Shown: piece by piece, positions 46,376 through 57,721 of the stretch | Layout: the number at the start of each line of letters is the position of its first letter | How positions within the stretch are numbered: the first letter of the stretch is position 1 | Source of the DNA: Epiperipatus broadwayi | Lineage: Eukaryota; Onychophora; Udeonychophora; Euonychophora; Peripatidae | Direction: 5' to 3' | Assembly (NCBI GenBank): GCA_028023455.1 | Contig: JAQFVV010000020.1 | Location: forward strand, 7,735,092-7,799,091 | DNA length: 64,000 nt | Translations under genes and position numbers: made by a program | Notes under the pieces: generated by a model | Told to the model about the DNA's origin: nothing | The model's input: only the letters and a program-made list of their open reading frames with translations | Databases searched by the model: none

Positions 46376-48060
46376 ATGACATAGAAAATGGCACTGATGA
46401 CTTGAATTTTACAAAATAACAATGATTTATTTGCAGAATACTCCTAACTCAATCATGCAAAATAAAAATAATTATTTTAGAATAAATTCATACAATGAAT
46501 AAGCATATTAAATAAATAACTAATTAAAAGTAACAATTACTAATACAAAAGAAATAAAATAAAATACAATAACTGAATTATACTGATTTTGAACTTAGTA
46601 AACTAAGACCTTTTTATACTTTTTTAAAAGTTTTTTTTAAAAAAAAACTTTCCATGATATATATATATACTTCAATTATTGATATTACAATATGAACCTA
46701 TCTAGTGGTATTTATTACTTTTCTAGTACATACAATTATTTATCTGGCAAATTGTTCACCCTTTCAGCACCCTTATCTGAGGTATTCAGTTACAAACAAT
46801 GTTGGGGGCACACATTCATCAATAGGTACAGATGAGTTTCAATTTATCTAGATGCTGTGGCATTTATGGGTCGAACTGAAGGCAATTATCAGGTGATTAC
46901 ATACCTGTAGCTAGATAGTATACATTTAAATTAATCAGCAGTGCATTTTCTGTGGTTTTCACTAAGTAGCTGGCCATAAATAAGAGTTTTTATTTTTTTA
47001 GGTCCAGATTATGTTTTCTAACACATTTCTTATAGGATGGTGATATAGATACTGTATGAAAATTATAGTTTAAAAAGAAAAAATTTCCTGGTTCAAATAT
47101 TACAAATTAAATTTCCATAAACATACTTTTCTTAAATTTTACTGTTCTTTTCACTGGCAACTGCTAAATTGATTTTTTTTTCATCCAAAGAATGTATGCC
47201 TCTCCTTTCTTTACTTAATTTTTCAAGGAATTCTTTTAACATTTTCCTTTTCTAATTAATAATAGATCATTGATTTTTTTCATCTTTTAATTACTAATTT
47301 ATATCAGATTTGTAGATTCATTTTTATTATCTACAAATCTAATTGAGGCTTTTTAAAATATATGTAGCTTAAATTAATTTAAGCTATTCTGTTATTGTTT
47401 TTTAATTAAAACATAATTGCATGGATTAAATTTTTTAGTTGACATTTATTTTGATACATTTTATATAAGTAATGCACTCTTATTTATATTTCTATCATAC
47501 GTGCACATATATATGTGCACACTTTAAGCAAATGCCATGAGCCAATGCTTCATCTCTTTATTTATTTACTGTTTTTTTTTTATTAAAAAAATTTAAACAC
47601 TGTACGAAAACTTATTAATTCATCAATATACTGCTGAACAATTACTTTTTCAGGCTTCTATTTTCAGTATTACAATATATATATTATAACAATTGGGTTA
47701 CATGGCATACAACAACATAGTTGTGTATGTGCACAAATATATATAAAGTTGAAAGAAAAAGTAGAAATAAACACAGACACAAATTTTGTAAATATTTTTC
47801 TGTTTTCCTGGAATAAAAAAAGATAAAATAATTATGAATTAAAAATATAATTTTATTACAAATTAAGCAATTAAAAAGGTCTAATTAATATTGTATTCTG
47901 ATTTTGAAATCTTTTTAATTAATTGAACAAAACTTCTATCTATTAGAAATCTTTTTTTAAAGCAAAAATCTCAAACTTGTTTTCAAAAGTAGCTTTTGAT
48001 CAAAAGGCAAAGATTAAAGAGATAAAAAACAGTTTTTAATTAAAAACAGTGTTTTTGTTA
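46376..48060. other. No gene seen
   Basis: A+T-rich. Includes a perfect 20-base palindrome at 47501-47520 (GTGCACATATATATGTGCAC). No exon recognised. Confidence 0.35.
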
Positions 48061-48252
48061 CCTCAGTTCACTACATTAAAAAGAGTTGATGGAAAGCTTA
48101 GAACAATTTGGCTAGTAATTTTATTTAGAAAAGTTGGCAATAATTGGCTGGCCAGAATAATTGGCTAGCAGAATTGGTGTTTGAAGAGTTGACTATTAAT
48201 ATTTTGAGAAGCAATTGGCAGAAATGGTTTTCAGAGTTATACAGAAAACTAC

Positions 48253-48307
48253 CATGAAGATATAAGACTGCAAGGAGGACAAGTCCAAAAGCTGCTCTAT
48301 AGTTCAT
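48253..48307 (-). other. Possible first coding exon of a secreted peptide
   Basis: Minus strand: ATG in fair context (ACCATCATGA) opens MNYRAAFGLVLLAVLYLH, a typical signal peptide (short basic n-region, hydrophobic core). A GT donor follows directly after the first base of the next codon. About 250 bases upstream are G+C-richer than the surroundings, like a 5' leader. Read through without splicing, the ORF ends at 48125. No downstream exon was identified and the plus strand is open too (48306-48575), so this is a candidate only. Confidence 0.25.
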
Positions 48308-49889
48308 GATGGTAGAGTTTGAATTCACATGGAGGAAAATGACCCAACTTCTTTGGGTTTCAGAGCTACAAATGTGTTGCAGAAGATATCTGCTTGCCTG
48401 GAACAATCTTAGACAGAAGGGAGATCACTGCAGACCAATTTATCTGGACCATAACTATCTCTTTGAGGACTATAAACCAATCTCACGAAGAGAATCCCAC
48501 CAGTTGATGAAGAAGTTATTATACATCTGTCTGTTTTTCTATATGTGCAGAGCACAGATAAATGTATTTACATAAAGTGAGTTGTTTTTTTATAATTCAT
48601 CTAAATAATATTTCAACCTATAATTTAAAATAAAACAAGTAAATAATTTGCTTGAGTCAAACATCTAAAAGAAAGAATCAATTCATAGACAATTAAATAT
48701 ATATTTAAAGAAATTGTTTTAATAATTCCCTTAAAATGACATTTAAAAATATAACTTAATGGTCAAGTAATAATTTGGATTGGACTAAAAATAAAAATAA
48801 AGGAGTTAATTCACAGACAGTTTTATATATTTAAAAGAAAGCAAGTAAATAAAATTTTGCTTGAATGAAATGATGGATTCATTAACATCTTATTTTAAGA
48901 AAAAAAAGCCATTTTAAATCTAAAGATGTTGATAATTAATTAATCAACAATCAAAAAGTGACCCGTCAAAAATTGATTTTATTTCTCTTTAAAAAGAAGA
49001 AAAAAGAAAACTATAATCATTAAAGAGAAAATATGATGGCTGATTCATATTACTTTTTTATATATACACATATATATGTGATATTTAGATATATTCAACA
49101 AGGAATAAATTATGAAAGATATTTTTACTAACTTGATTGTTTTGTCAAATCTAAAATAAAATATGATATAAATGCCAGTGTGCACATACATTTCTAAGTG
49201 CACAAACATATGTTAATTATGTGTTATAAAAATTAATGCCATTTATGATTTTGACAAATTTAAATATGTTAATAAATTAATAAAACATGTGTCTGTGCAC
49301 ACACACACATATATATCTGTTTAAATAAATCTAGCATAGAATATTTGTATCATTAAAATATAACTTAAAAATTTTAATCATGTATTTTTATTTTATGACA
49401 AGTCAAAGATGTTCAGAGATAATTATCCATATGTATGTTTGCTGAATGTGTTTTAAGTAAACCTATTAGTACATATATGTAAACCACAATATAGTAATTT
49501 GAAATTTTTGTATATTACTCAAGTAAACACATTAAAATTTATTCATTTTTTAAAATTTTATTTAATGTCAATTGTAATATATTCATTGTACATTATAAAA
49601 TACATGTCTATACGTATATATATATATACATATGTCTTTTATGGAAACCCATTAAGAGGTATGGTAAATCAAGGTAATAATTTGAATTTTGTATATTAAT
49701 CATGTAAATCACAATATGATAATTTTTTATTTTGTATATTAATCAATATTAGAAGGCTTTTAGGTGTATAGACATATTCTAAAGACCTTAAATTCATTTT
49801 TTTGTTATTAATAAACTTCTATTTCATTATAAAAATTATTCTATTGACTTAATTCTAAATGGTTTTTTAGATTATTATATTGCACCATC

Positions 49890-50350
49890 TCTTGGCCACA
49901 ATATCATAATAGAGTTTATGTTCTCTAAGCTAGATTCGAGCATAATGGTCTGATATATAGAAGGGAATGTATTTTAATGCAGGAGTATTCCAGTATGACA
50001 CTGTCCTAGTTTGGCATGAAGACTATATTATTCAAAGCTCACACACTACATTTTATTTAGTTTAGTCTATTAGAAATTAAGTTTATAGTTGGACAGTGCA
50101 TTATTGCTATTAGAGCATTGATGATGATCAGCATATTTTAATATCCCAGTATTATTATTTATGATGGTTATAGTCTTATGGATTCCCAACTAATGGTTTT
50201 AATGATCTGCTTCAGGCTGGCAAAGGTTAAATACTTAGCCTGGTTTATAGTAGACCCATTCAATCACAAGATTGACTGTTGATTTATTTGATTGATAGTC
50301 ATTCGTGATGTTGGATGATAAATGGCTTATTTAATTTATAATGCTAGGAG
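49890..50350. repeat. Dispersed family E, copy
   Basis: Shares ordered short blocks with 37440-37870 (AGTTTATAGTTG, TTGATGATGATCAGCAT, CAGTATTATTATTTATGATG, CAATCACAAGATTGACTG). Diverged and unclassified. Confidence 0.35.
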
Positions 50351-50721
50351 ATTTATGGATAACAATTGTATAGTTACTCTAAGGAGTTAACTGGGCTGAT
50401 CTCTCAGAGAGATATCAAGATCGCTAATACTCTTTAATATATAACATTACTTATATATTTTTGTGATATTGAACATATACTTTTTTGTAAACATTATTTG
50501 AAATTTTTGTTGACTTGGGGTTGATGATGTTTTGCTATCATCCCAGGTTTACCTCATGTTCATACTTACCCAACCTGTTATAAAGGACTATCCAATTGAA
50601 GGCCAATGACGATCATTTTATGGGTGGAAATTGTTATATGTATAAAAATACAAAAATAGTCTGCAGGAAAATAAAAGATTCATAATGTATTTAAATTTTA
50701 TTCTAAAAATGATAATTTTAC

Positions 50722-50865
50722 CTTTAGAAAACCTGGATATTCGTCTGAAGGGACAGCATACCCCCCATTTCTTATAGTAGCATCAATAAAACAAGGAAAG
50801 CCATTTTTTGAAGAATAAAGTCCTAAGTGCTTTTCTTTCCAGTAATAAACGCCAACATGAATAAC
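50722..50865 (-). CDS. PIPOX: Sarcosine/pipecolate oxidase exon (PIPOX-like), part 1 of 3 visible
   Basis: Seen: a minus-strand exon of exactly 48 codons with an AG acceptor (intron ending ...ttttttag) and a GT donor (gtaaaatt), open throughout, phase 0 at both ends. The translation begins VIHVGVYYWKEKHLGLY and ends SDEYPGFLK. Known: peroxisomal sarcosine oxidase / L-pipecolate oxidase has a matching stretch, a beta strand with YW(K/R)E, then FPCF, then a G-P-S/T-x-EYPG(L/F)(M/L)K segment in the substrate domain. The enzyme oxidises sarcosine or L-pipecolate in peroxisomes using covalent FAD. Inferred: this is an exon from the middle of that gene. The next exon in the minus direction (33385-33534) continues the family alignment directly. 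N-terminal FAD-binding exons are not visible between here and 64000. Recognition is from memory of the family, not a search. Confidence 0.88.
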
Positions 50866-51231
50866 CTAAAAAATTCATACAAATTATTAATTTTAAATCA
50901 TAGCTGTATATTAAAAGTCTTCACCAAAAGAAAGATTGCCATTTTTAGGCAGTAGAATACTATGACAAATTTTTTAAAATTATTAGTATGATCATCATCA
51001 GTCATGTTTTGGCTACCCTCTTAGTACTACTTTAGCCTTATAAATTTTAATGATCTTTTTATATCATTTAGATATATATAGAAAAAATAACATTATTCAA
51101 ATCTTTGACCCTCATTAAAATCTAAACAGATCACAAATTCAATTACTAAATTCATTACCAATGCAACAAGCACTGATTAACCCAACTATCTTTTAATAAA
51201 TACATAAATAATATTTATCTAAATCGCATGT

Positions 51232-51440
51232 TGAAAATTGATAATAAATTGAAAGTATGCTAGCCTTTCTCACATGCGCAATTATAACAGAGAAAGCCAA
51301 TCAGATTTTAAACAGATATCTAATAAATAATAAAGCTTAGACACGAGACAGAGATTTTGATAGAAAAGGTTGATACACCTTTTCTAAACTTAACTTTTAT
51401 ATATATAAGCCAGTCTTAAGCATCTTAGCCCGAAAGCTTT
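51232..51440 (+). repeat. Family D copy 2
   Basis: From TTGATAATAAATTGAAAGTA through CTCACATGCGCAATTATAAC, AGAAAGCCAATCAGATTTTA, GAGATTTTGATAGAAAAGG and TATATATATAAGCCAGTCTT to CATCTTAGCCCGAAAGC. Same layout as the 42838 copy. Confidence 0.6.
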
Positions 51441-51554
51441 AAATATATAAACAAATACAATTATCATTCATTGTGTTATAAATATAATATATTACGGCAC
51501 GAAATCTCAGATTTACTATACCGCAATTTTCATAGCAGCAACGTTTGTAAACAA

Positions 51555-51828
51555 TATTTATTTAAATCGCATGTTGAAAATTGATAATAAATTGAAAGTA
51601 TGCTAGCCTTTCTCACATGCACAATTATAACAGAGAAAGCCAATCAGATTTTAAACAGATATTTAATAAATTTAAGTTTAGAAAAGGTGTATCAACCTTT
51701 TCTATCAAAATCTGTCTCGTGTCTAAGCTTGATTATTTATTAGATATCTGTTTAAAATCTGATTGGCTTTCTCTGTTATAATTGCGCATGTGAGAAAGGC
51801 TAGCATACTTTCAATTTATTAAATACAT
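51555..51828. repeat. Family D copies 3 and 4, head to head
   Basis: 51580-51665 repeats the start of copy 2 in direct orientation. 51666-51828 is then the reverse complement of 51254-51395 nearly base for base (ends in CTAGCATACTTTCAATTTAT). The result is a direct repeat plus an inverted repeat of about 145 bases within 600 bases. Confidence 0.8.
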
Positions 51829-52435
51829 AAATGATAATGAATCACTTTTTATTATATTAGAATACAGTATTAGTTATAATCTCTAAAAATAGTTCATGGT
51901 ACATCAGTAAAAACAGATGGATTAAAAAAATAGAGATTGCCAAGCAACCTGTGTAAAGAGTATTAGAGATATATTGTAATTCTATTAAAAGTTAGTCAAT
52001 ATTTAAGATTAAAAGAAATAATTTCTAATCTAATAAAATATGATTAATAATTATTTGTGCACATATTGAAAGAGCTATATATGAGATGGGTTCTTACTCT
52101 ATCTTGGAAACATGTTTTGATCAAACCTATTATTAATTGTTTCTAAATATAGTATACTTATCCTAGTTTTGCTCATCCCTTTCAAAAAAAAAATCAAGTA
52201 TTGGCAGCTTATGAATTAGTTAACAAAACCATTCCTTCATTCATTTTTATCATTTATTAATATGGACGCTCTAAATGAAATATTTAACATCGAATTAAAA
52301 TAAATTTTAATGTCTTCAAATATATATAATTACATTTGTCTCTCCATTATGATTATAGTTCATCTTGCTATGAATATGAGAATGTCATAAGTTCTCGAAA
52401 TCGCTAATTTAGAAAAATAACAAGCATCTCTATAG

Positions 52436-53565
52436 CAGTGGTCTTCAACCTTTTCACACCTGCGGCCCGGCAAAAATAAGGATAAGATTTCGCGGACCGG
52501 CAGAAGTTTACAGATAAATTTTTGTAAAGATGTAACCTGCTTAGCCTTAGATAAACATAATTGTTATAACTGACCAAAACAGCACACTAGTTATTGTGTA
52601 TTGTAATGGTGTTGCTTACCTTCACATGCTGAACACAGAAAACTGTACAATACCAATTGTTCTCATTAATGTGCTTGCATTTCTATGTTTATTATTTCAT
52701 TGTTAAAACATTCAAGAATAAAATGTTATTCACCTGAATGTAATTATGGTTATATATATGGAGGTTGTCTTCTGATAGTAGTAAGGGCAAAATAGAAATC
52801 ACGTAATTAATCACTGTACAGTCAAAAAAAAATTCACCGTATTTTAAATCTGAAAAAAATAAAACGAAACATGTAAAAAGTCTGAAGTTTTGATGTTATT
52901 GTAATTTTTTTTTTGTGCTGGTGTGTTGAAAGGATCAAAAAATGTAATTAATAGGAAAAGTTTTTTTTTAAAAATGGTAAAATAGATATCGCGTAATAGA
53001 AATAAAGCCAAAAAAAAAAAAAAATCGCAGTTATTTTTTGTTTGTTTTTATTTTTAAAAAAAGATTAACAGAAATTGGTTTTAAAAATAAAAGTTTTAGT
53101 ATATTAGCAGTATACAAATAAAACCAAAAAATATCGCCTTATAGGCCAAAAAAAAAAAAGTGGGCATATTTTTAAACGAAAAAAAAAAAAAAAAACTTGA
53201 AAAAGTCAAAAGTTTTGATCTTGTTTTAACACATAAACAATGGAGTTTGTTTAATAAAAAACCTTTTTTTTTTAAATTTTGAATTTTTTTAGAAAAGTAA
53301 TAAATTTAATTCTATCTCTCCATAAACATCTGTGATAAATAGAAAAACAAATTAATTTATGTATGATTGATTAGATTTCGTTTTTGTTCTGTTTCTTATT
53401 TTTTAACAGGGTAAAAATGTGATGAAAAAATAAATAAAAACTGTTTATATTAATTAAAAGTTTAAAATCTTATTATTTTGTTATTACTAACTTTCTTGCC
53501 AGTCTAGCGCGACCCGGCAGAAAACTTCCACGGCCGGGCCGCGGCCCAGTAGTTAAAGACCACTG
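52436..53565. mobile_element. hAT-type element (1130 bp) with perfect 8-bp duplication
   Basis: Target duplication CTCTATAG at 52428-52435 and 53566-53573 is exact. Left end CAGTGGTCTTCAACC; the right end inverted reads CAGTGGTCTTTAACTAC. Subterminal GCGGCCCGG and CCGGGCCGCGGCCC are inverted relatives. The centre is A+T-rich with poly-A and poly-T runs and no transposase ORF. Confidence 0.92.
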
Positions 53566-53939
53566 CTCTATAGTTGCGTATAAGCGCACTAATTATTCCA
53601 TATAGAAGTACAAACAGTTAACGTCATTTATTAGTGTATATATATATTTAAAAAGTTCAAATATTGTATCAAACTTGATTTTTTATTTATAAATTAATTT
53701 ACCTGACCTATCAATAAATTTTCATTCTATTTTTCTTTTTTACCTATTTATCTCTCTTTAATATTTTCCTCAATTTAATAGCAATCTTTTCTTTGGTCAT
53801 TTTAAAAAATTGTATTCACAGAAGTCTATTTCCTTTAATTAAATTGCCTACTTTCTTTATGCTTACACTTTAATTTATAAAGTATCATTTGATACCAATC
53901 CATTAATTTAAAAAGAATCAGTATTTGATTGTTTTAAAT

Positions 53940-54010
53940 TAAAAAAAAAAAAATTACGAATAGGAATCAAACTCTTACTTCATCAGATAACTACTTGAAG
54001 TTTACTTTTG
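53940..54010 (-). repeat. Possible tRNA-like SINE relic
   Basis: On the minus strand AAGAGTTTGATTCCTATTCG resembles a B box, preceded by a weak anticodon-arm-like hairpin. A similar motif (CAGTTCAATTCCC) is at 54447 on the plus strand. Both are weak. Confidence 0.25.
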
Positions 54011-54746
54011 CTAAGGACAATATCTGATGTTGTACTGTTATTTAATATAAATTAAAACTTTGATTTATACAAACATTTAATCTTATAAATTATTTACTGA
54101 TTGTCTGAAGACTTATAGTGAATGCGTTTTAATTACAATTATGTGTTAGACTATCTGCAGTGCATCATCTATTTGAAATTTCAAAATGTTTATTTTAAAA
54201 AATCCAACTTTATTTACACTGTTACAACAGTAATATAAAGATTAATATGAAACACAACATTTTTAGTAATTTTATTCATTCTCTTCTTGAAGTGTTGTTG
54301 GCCTGATTAGTGATAGATACCATGGGTAATGAACTGTGCTGTTTAAATTTGGGAATATTGAATTTAAGACTATGCTTTAATCAATAGGTTATATTATCAA
54401 AGACAAAGAAGGGTAGAAATTTTATATATTTATCTAAAAGTCACCAGTTCAATTCCCTTTCTAGAACACTAATCAAACATTGTATTTCATGCTAACTTGT
54501 GTTATTATTTACAGTTGAATCTACAAGAAAATGTATAAATAAAATTTGCTTTTATCTATTTAAAAAATATTTAACAATTTCAGATGACAGAGATAGCCCA
54601 CATAATTGCAAATACAATCTATTTGTTTTGTATTTTTCTTCATTCATTGTATATATGTATGATCAAGATTCAATATTATTCATGTACTTATGTAAACCAA
54701 TAATTTTTTGTAACAATAACGTTTATTTAAAACTAAAAATCATCAT

Positions 54747-56690
54747 TGTCAACCATTATTAATCCAATGCAGGATAAAGGTCTCTCCATTCACTCCATCT
54801 TCTCTGATCTCTAGCCTCTCTTCTCCACATCACCACTGCAACTTTCTTATTTCATCCATCCATCTCACATGTGGTCTCTTTCTGGGTCTTTCACAATCTC
54901 TTGTAACAAGATCTCTATTATCCATCTATTATCATATCTTCTAGCAATATGTCCAGCCCAATTCCATTTGTCTTTTAATTTTTTCACCAATGTCAGTAAC
55001 ACCTGTTTGTTTTCTTACCCATGTATTGCATTTTCGATATCTTCTTGTTTCTTCTAACCTGTGTCTCTCCATATTTCTTTGAGTGATCTGAAGTCTCTAT
55101 ATTGCTCTTTTTTTAAGTGTCCAAGTCTCAGATCCATAGTAAATACTGGTAAAACAAATTTATTAAAAACCTTCCTTTTCAAACACATAGGCATATTTCC
55201 TTTTAATATTAAGTTATTTCTACTAAAAGCGCTCCAACCAAGTTTAATTCTATGATTAATTTCATCCATTGTTTCCATCTGTAGTAATAATCTGACTAGT
55301 TGTTAATTTCTTTTAACTCATCATAATCAATCTTTATTTTCATCTTTTGAGAAAATGTTTACCTGTAGTCCTACTTTCATCTGATAATTCTTGCAACATT
55401 TTCTGAAGCTCGAAGCATTATTTGCAAAAACAACTACACCATTTGCAAAATCTAAATGACTTAAATAATCTTTATTTATTTTTATACCTTTAGCTTCCCA
55501 TTTTAATCCACAAAATACTTGCAGCACTGCAATAAAAAGTTTTGGAGATATGGAGTCACCCTGAGTTATACCCAACTCAATGTTAACCTTCCTAGTATAA
55601 TTATGTAATTTAGTTGTTGCCATTACATTTTTACAAATATTCTTCAGAATATGATAGTATCCTGAATCTATAGCTTGATGAACCAATGTATTAAGTACTG
55701 AAGAAATACTTATAGAATCAAATGCATTTTTATAATCTACAAATCCAAAACATAATGACAACTCCTATTCATTAGTGCTTTTTATAACTTCTCTTAATAT
55801 TTGGATGTAATACACTGTGCTAAAAACACTTTTAAATCCAGGTTGTTTTTTTGGGGGGGGCTGTTTGAAATCCAAAATTCTCTGTAGATGAGTTGTAATT
55901 ATCTTGGTAAAAATTTTGTATAAAACTGATGAAAGACTGATACATCTGTAATTTCTATTATTTTCTTTATCACCTTTTTAAAATATTAATACTGCATTCT
56001 TCCTATCATCTGATACATCTTTATCATTTATATATTTGTTATATAACTTTGACAAAAAAATTATTTTTCTTTACATGCTTCTTTTAATATATCAATTATA
56101 ATTCCATCATTTTCCTTTTTTCATAAATTTAATTGCACGGCTCACTTCTTCATTTAAAATCTTGGGTAATTCAGAAGATATAATAATTGTAGGAGATGCT
56201 TGTTCTTTATTACTGTATAATTCTTGATAGAGCTCTTCTACCCATTTCATGATATCATCTCTCTTTTTAGTAATAGTTCCATCTTTTTTTCTTATTACAG
56301 ATCTAAGTTTCCTACCAATACCAAAATATTGTTTTACACTCTCAAGACTTTTAGTTTCTTCTTCAGTTTTCCTTGTTAGTTCACAAATATACTTTCTTAT
56401 ATCATTATCAACTTTTTTTTTGCACTATTTTACAAAATTTGAGATATTCAATCCTTCTTAATGCATCATTTTTATATATTTTCATATTCCTTCTTTTCTT
56501 CATAAACTTTCTAGTCTCAGTAAAAAATTTACTGGTCAATTGCTGCTTTTTTCTACCAGCTATCTTTGTTGCAGTTTTTAAAAATGTATCAGTTATTTTC
56601 CTATTAATTTCATTCAAATCTGAATCATCTTCAAAACCTACTAATATTTGAAAACGATTTGCAAGTTTTAATTTAAAACTATACAATACT
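54747..56690 (-). mobile_element. RTE LINE, 5'-truncated
   Basis: Minus strand: KLKLANRFQILVGFEDDSDL at the 5' end (56680), then KNDALRRIEYLKFCK and SLCFGFVDYKNAFDS (55755), a degenerate GITQGDSISPKLF, and LSHLDFANGVVVFAN where the catalytic FADD should be. IKLGWSAFSRNNLILKGN, MPMCLKRKVFNKFVLPV and a C-terminal KRP...WMDEIR region follow. Known: the order RT core, then GSETWTL and WAGH regions, is RTE. FANG instead of FADD plus frameshifts make it inactive. The 3' end reads ...AATAATGGTTGACAATGATG. The 5' end lies at nearly the same element position as the breakpoints of the 34-37 kb copy. Confidence 0.88.
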
Positions 56691-56694
56691 TACA

Positions 56695-57715
56695 ATTATG
56701 TACTCTACATCGATAAATACAAAATAATGACATGAAGTATTTGAAAATCTATATGGATTGTAGGTTACCCGAAGAGAACTAGTCTAGTTAAAATGCAATT
56801 TAAAAGCTGGCTGCACATTTTTTCAATGTCTCTAGTCATGTGTTTGAAATGTGAAAGTGAACATTAATTGCAACTTCTAGATTATAATATTGGAACAATT
56901 AATAATAAAGTTGATTTACTGAAGTTAATTGCAATGTTAACAATTTAGTTGAAACTGCATAATTTCTTTTATATTTATATAATTAATAGGCAAAGTTTAC
57001 AAATCATTTTAATGTGTAAATCCTCTTACATTTATATAATTAATAGGATAAGCTTAAAAACCATTTTAATTTTTAAAATAATAAATATATTTTCCTAATA
57101 TTATTTGTTTAACAAATCATTAATCTATAATAGTAATATGTTTATATGTTAAATATAAACATAGAATGAATCACATAAGCAACGAAAAATAGTCAGATAA
57201 TTCCAGTGAGCATATTCTTTATGACATGAACTTTCTCATTTAAAGATTAAAAATGTGATTAATGTCTTAAGGAAATAATCATATATTGGCTTATGGGTTT
57301 ATGAGATTCAATTGAAGTTTCTATGAAAATATTCTTTTTTTCTCTTCCCTTATTAATACTATATATATAATTTCTTCCAATAATATTCCATATTATAATA
57401 ATTATCTAAATTTTCACAATATTCTTCAACAGATCTTTCTGTATCCCTTAACCAACTTCCACTTTGGATTATGGTAGTTAGCTCCCTGTGCAGATTTTTT
57501 GTGTCTCTTTGAAATAAATATCAATTTGTCATAACCTATTCTTAAGCATAAAATCCCATTAATCCCTTCCATAGGCATAAACAAGAATCTTCTGTATATG
57601 AATAGGATATGCACAGTATTAAACCAGAAGTTCTAGGGCACATTAGTTTGTATTATTTAACAAAATATCATGACTTCTTTCGATGACATTCAAAAATTGC
57701 TTTTATAAATAATAG
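56695..57715. other. No gene seen
   Basis: A direct repeat of about 45 bases (ATATTTATATAATTAATAGG...AACCATTTTAAT) occurs twice around 56985-57070. A 62-codon minus ORF at 57426-57614 (MHILFIYRRFLFMPM...) has no recognised relatives. Confidence 0.35.
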
Positions 57716-57721
57716 TTTATT

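Noticed and set aside
47501-47520. Perfect 20-base palindrome GTGCACATATATATGTGCAC as a regulatory site
   Set aside because: Alternating TA/GC-CA microsatellite-type sequence; similar strings occur at 61514 and elsewhere. No supporting context.
56249-56651. Plus-strand ORFs with Phe/Leu-rich, membrane-like composition
   Set aside because: Antisense shadows of the minus-strand RTE element.
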